Part shown: piece after piece, positions 62,287 through 64,000 of the stretch
Position numbering within the stretch: the first letter of the stretch is position 1
Layout: each line of letters opens with the position of its first letter
NCBI RefSeq assembly: GCF_013033965.1
Contig: NZ_WQFE01000014.1
Coordinates: 62,001 to 126,000 of the forward strand
Source of the DNA: Ruegeria atlantica
GTDB lineage: Bacteria; Pseudomonadota; Alphaproteobacteria; Rhodobacterales; Rhodobacteraceae
Direction of reading: 5' to 3'
Length of the DNA: 64,000 bases
Made by a program: the position numbers and the translations under genes
The notes under the pieces: model-generated
What the model saw: the letters and a program-made list of their open reading frames with translations, nothing else
Databases searched by the model: none
Told to the model about the DNA's origin: nothing

Positions 62287-62526
62287 TCAATTTTCTTCAC
62301 GCAACTCATAACATGTTGGAGGATCATTAAAACCATCCCAAAAAAACCAAAGTCGGGTACAATTCGAGCACTTTAGAAAATGCGTAAATTTTCCATATAG
62401 GTCTTCCGCATCTATTTTTTCTGAGCAGCCATCATATTCGGTATCTGATATGGTAAGCCATTCGTTTGGGTTCGGTATGGCACCTATATCAAGCCGTTGT
62501 CCACATGTGCATGAAAATGAAGGCAT
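62287..62526 (-). CDS. Small cysteine-motif protein, immunity-like
   Basis: A 79-residue protein starting MPSFSCTCGQRLDIG (CxCG) with a second pair FLKCSNCTRLWFFWDG (CxxC), so it likely holds one zinc. An acidic middle (DTEYDGCSEKIDAEDL) fits an inhibitor that mimics nucleic acid or binds a basic toxin. ATG at 62526 chosen over an upstream GTG. It resembles small cytosolic proteins found in toxin-immunity arrays, from memory; this is only a suggestion. Confidence 0.5.
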   Translation of the reverse strand: MPSFSCTCGQRLDIGAIPNPNEWLTISDTEYDGCSEKIDAEDLYGKFTHFLKCSNCTRLWFFWDGFNDPPTCYELREEN

Positions 62527-62530
62527 TCGT

Positions 62531-62703
62531 TCAGTTCCCAATAATGACGATATCAGTGATATTAGTTGCTCCGGCACCGTTCACGCGACCAAGTACATTG
62601 CCAAGTTGATCCGCCGTCACAGTCGTTGAATTTGAAAGACCACCGACAATGCCAATGCCCATCCTGTTTAATAGTTGAGCACAGATCTTGCATAATATTG
62701 TCC
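62531..62703 (-). pseudogene. Orphan C-terminal tail, possibly of a secreted toxin
   Basis: An open minus-strand frame without a proper start runs from inside the preceding gene to TGA at 62531. The last 43 residues from the ATG at 62662 (MGIGIVGGLSNSTTVTADQL, ending TNITDIVIIGN) are rich in Gly, Thr and Ile, like the end of a surface or toxin protein. The only in-frame ATG lacks a spaced ribosome binding site. I regard it as a leftover tail. Confidence 0.35.
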
Positions 62704-63042
62704 TTAGCCGCTCACAAACCTTCTGAAAAGGACTGGGCGATAGCTCTTTAGCCTACTATTTATTAAATTAGTCAGTTCGGTTTGCTCTAAGCCATGCGTT
62801 TCTAAAATTGATCGTACGAAAAAGTATCTAGACGCCGAATCCTCTTCAAGAACCGCTGTGCTCCTCAAACAAAATGCTTCAATTTCGCTCAGTGACATTT
62901 TTTGCCTTAGAAAACGCCCGATACCCTCGTACGCCAAAATGTATGTATTTTCCGCCTCTACACCTGCAATTCCATCAACTGCTTGTAGCGCGTGCTCAAT
63001 ATCGGCAGGCTCAAGGAGACCGAGGTCTACTATGTATCTCAA
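62704..63042 (-). CDS. Small helical protein, immunity-like
   Basis: A 112-residue protein of mostly helical content (PADIEHALQAVDGIAGVEAE, LSEIEAFCLRSTAVLEED, ETHGLEQTELTNLINSRL). The start is a TTG at 63042 with AGG seven bases upstream, so its exact N-terminus is unsure. No signal peptide or membrane segment. Nothing in sequence gives a function; its place between toxin-tail-like fragments suggests an immunity protein. Confidence 0.5.
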   Translation of the reverse strand: MRYIVDLGLLEPADIEHALQAVDGIAGVEAENTYILAYEGIGRFLRQKMSLSEIEAFCLRSTAVLEEDSASRYFFVRSILETHGLEQTELTNLINSRLKSYRPVLFRRFVSG

Positions 63043-63059
63043 AAAAACCTATGAACGAA

Positions 63060-63194
63060 TCAGTTTCCAAGGGCATTACCCAAATCCTTGATAAGCTCAT
63101 TGGCGCAAGCCCAATCCCGTTGTGTGAATACCAATCCATCTGTGTGGTTAATATCGATCTCAAACCAAATTCGTCTTGGCGATGAAAGAAGCAA
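63060..63194 (-). pseudogene. Short remnant with protein-like sequence
   Basis: A 44-codon frame from TTG at 63194 to TGA at 63060, containing RRIWFEIDINHTDGLVFTQ and DWACANELIKDLGNALGN. Its frame stays open upstream into the neighbouring gene, with no clear start, so it is probably the last part of a truncated small protein. Confidence 0.3.
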
Positions 63195-63198
63195 ATAT

Positions 63199-63537
63199 TT
63201 AAGTGTGCCTAGAATTTTCGTCTTCCAGCACCTTACCTAACTCATGGTCAAAATAGACAACTTTGAAGCTCGTCAATTCTTGCCTAAGACAATTCCACAG
63301 CCTCCAACCTTCTTGGTTGAAAGCCATAGCTTTTTCTGATGTTTCAAACCCGGATTGGATCGGATCAGATTGATTTAGCGTTCTATCATATACCTGCGCC
63401 CATTTACACAGCGCCCCCCTTGTATCCTCAGACAATGGAAGAGTGCTGGGATCCATATTTGTTAAATCCGATAGGTTCCAAAGGGGCCAACAATCATAAT
63501 CTGCCATTAGTTTGAGCCTTGGGCGCGTGTCTTTCAA
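63199..63537 (-). CDS. Small acidic protein, immunity-like
   Basis: A 112-residue protein containing LKLMADYDCWPLWNLSD, TLPLSEDTRGALCKWAQVYD and AFNQEGWRLWNCLRQEL. I recall similar small proteins (xLMADYGCWPLW start) in many genomes at toxin-immunity loci, but no assigned biochemical role. The start is a TTG at 63537 (GAGG upstream); an ATG at 63507 would cut into the conserved beginning. It directly follows a toxin-tail-like fragment, as an immunity gene would. Confidence 0.6.
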   Translation of the reverse strand: MKDTRPRLKLMADYDCWPLWNLSDLTNMDPSTLPLSEDTRGALCKWAQVYDRTLNQSDPIQSGFETSEKAMAFNQEGWRLWNCLRQELTSFKVVYFDHELGKVLEDENSRHT

Positions 63538-63548
63538 TGTACGATCCT

Positions 63549-63816
63549 CTAAGGCACCGACGTTGGGTTCGCTCCGACGATGAAGCCGTTGCCACCGGCG
63601 GTAATCGCCATACGACGGGTCTGACCATTAAATGAATACTCATAGCTAGGTCGGCCGGTTCCAGAGCCCTGATAGCCATTGGTTTCGACATTGCTTGTGT
63701 CCGATACAGGATCATGATTGGAAGTCAGCATATTTCCAAGCAGCATATCTGGAGAGGTTATTTGCGACCTCCGCCCAGTCTTTGCCATTAGTGCCGCTAC
63801 AAAGCTCCGATATCAT
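63549..63816 (-). pseudogene. Frameshifted C-terminal toxin fragment
   Basis: Two overlapping minus-strand frames form one tail. Frame one (63816 to TGA at 63712) gives GTNGKDWAEVANNLSRYAAW and KYADFQS; frame two continues with NHDPVSDTSNVETNGYQ and ends YEYSFNGQTRRMAITAGG then NGFIVGANP. A single-base indel near 63715-63725 separates them. The end (NGQTRxxAITxGxNGFIVGxNP) resembles C-termini of polymorphic toxins. No N-terminal delivery region is present. Confidence 0.5.
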
Positions 63817-63839
63817 TGCTTTTACAGAAAAAAGTCATA

Positions 63840-64000
63840 TTATTTCACTATTATTAGCTCTCCTCCAAATACACCGAAATCACCGAGGTCGGGGTTGATC
63901 ATTTTTGTGGTGATCCATTTTGGAGTACAAACAAAGAGCTGAAATATGTTACCGGAGTCCTCTCCTTTTGGACCGATAGTTGCGTCCAAGGTAAACCCAA
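63840..64000 (-). CDS. Imm8-like immunity protein, C-terminal part, cut by window edge
   Basis: A minus-strand frame entering at the right edge and ending at TAA 63840 gives 52 residues. TLDATIGPKGEDSG, FQLFVCTPKWITTKM and FGVFGGELIIVK match the pattern of the Imm8 family (IGPKGE...F.L.VCTPKWL), immunity proteins of polymorphic-toxin systems, as I remember it. The gene start and its toxin partner should lie outside the window. Confidence 0.55.
   Translation of the reverse strand, partial: GFTLDATIGPKGEDSGNIFQLFVCTPKWITTKMINPDLGDFGVFGGELIIVK

Overview
The window looks like a chromosomal segment of a marine alphaproteobacterium of the Roseobacter group (Rhodobacteraceae; Ruegeria/Phaeobacter-like is my inference). 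The signs are a GC-rich sequence with strong GGAGG-type ribosome binding sites, MipZ division control, L-malyl-CoA lyase of the ethylmalonyl-CoA pathway, BluB, a TIGR02300 protein, a cysteine-free L31, taurine-type and DMSP-type metabolism genes and many solute exporters. No rRNA operon, IS element, phage or CRISPR array was seen. There is one tRNA, Ala(GGC).

Layout. 1-5.7 kb: stress protein fragment, small lipoprotein, EamA exporter plus LysR regulator, azoreductase, Asp/Glu racemase, a YbaK/ProX-type deacylase and small envelope proteins. 5.8-14.4 kb: a translation operon (ffh, rpsP, rimM, trmD, rplS, rpmE) interleaved with three tandem GNAT acetyltransferases, a chorismate mutase, bluB, a 49-residue membrane protein and a sulfotransferase-like gene. 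14.5-20.4 kb: acetyltransferase, MFS and AEC exporters, mipZ, a nucleobase permease. 20.5-28.7 kb: a class III cyclase, then a homogentisate catabolic cluster under a divergent MarR regulator (hmgA, fahA, a RibD-C-like reductase, an MhaA/MhaB-like hydroxylase pair, maiA and a DOPA-dioxygenase-like gene). 28.7-32 kb: an acyl-CoA ligase divergent from a taurine:pyruvate-type aminotransferase. 33-37.5 kb: rpmI-rplT, a Na/alanine symporter with a stress protein, and pyruvate kinase. 37.6-39.9 kb: N-formylglutamate amidohydrolase, small DUF proteins and an orphan PIN-like gene. 40-43 kb: a dgcN-dgcA-transaminase operon that fits D-glutamate catabolism. 43.2-51.8 kb: mcl1 behind two perfect palindromes, Lrp/LysE, AraC, accA, a lytic transglycosylase, GntR and a metallopeptidase. 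52-59 kb: tRNA-Ala, then a prenyl synthase coupled to a small helical protein, facing a cyclase/AAA/TPR signalling protein and a carotenoid-desaturase-like oxidoreductase. 59.3-61.5 kb: small envelope proteins and a polysaccharide lyase.

The right end (61.8-64 kb) differs from the rest. All recognisable protein signal is on the minus strand, base composition is lower in GC, and short intact genes alternate with truncated or frameshifted pieces. The rightmost piece resembles the Imm8 immunity family, and the next ends like a secreted toxin tail. I read this as a decaying array of orphan toxin tails and immunity genes from a polymorphic-toxin (contact-dependent inhibition or similar) locus whose main toxin gene should lie beyond the right edge. 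That, the isoprenoid/cyclase cluster and the mcl1 palindromes are the places most worth a second look.
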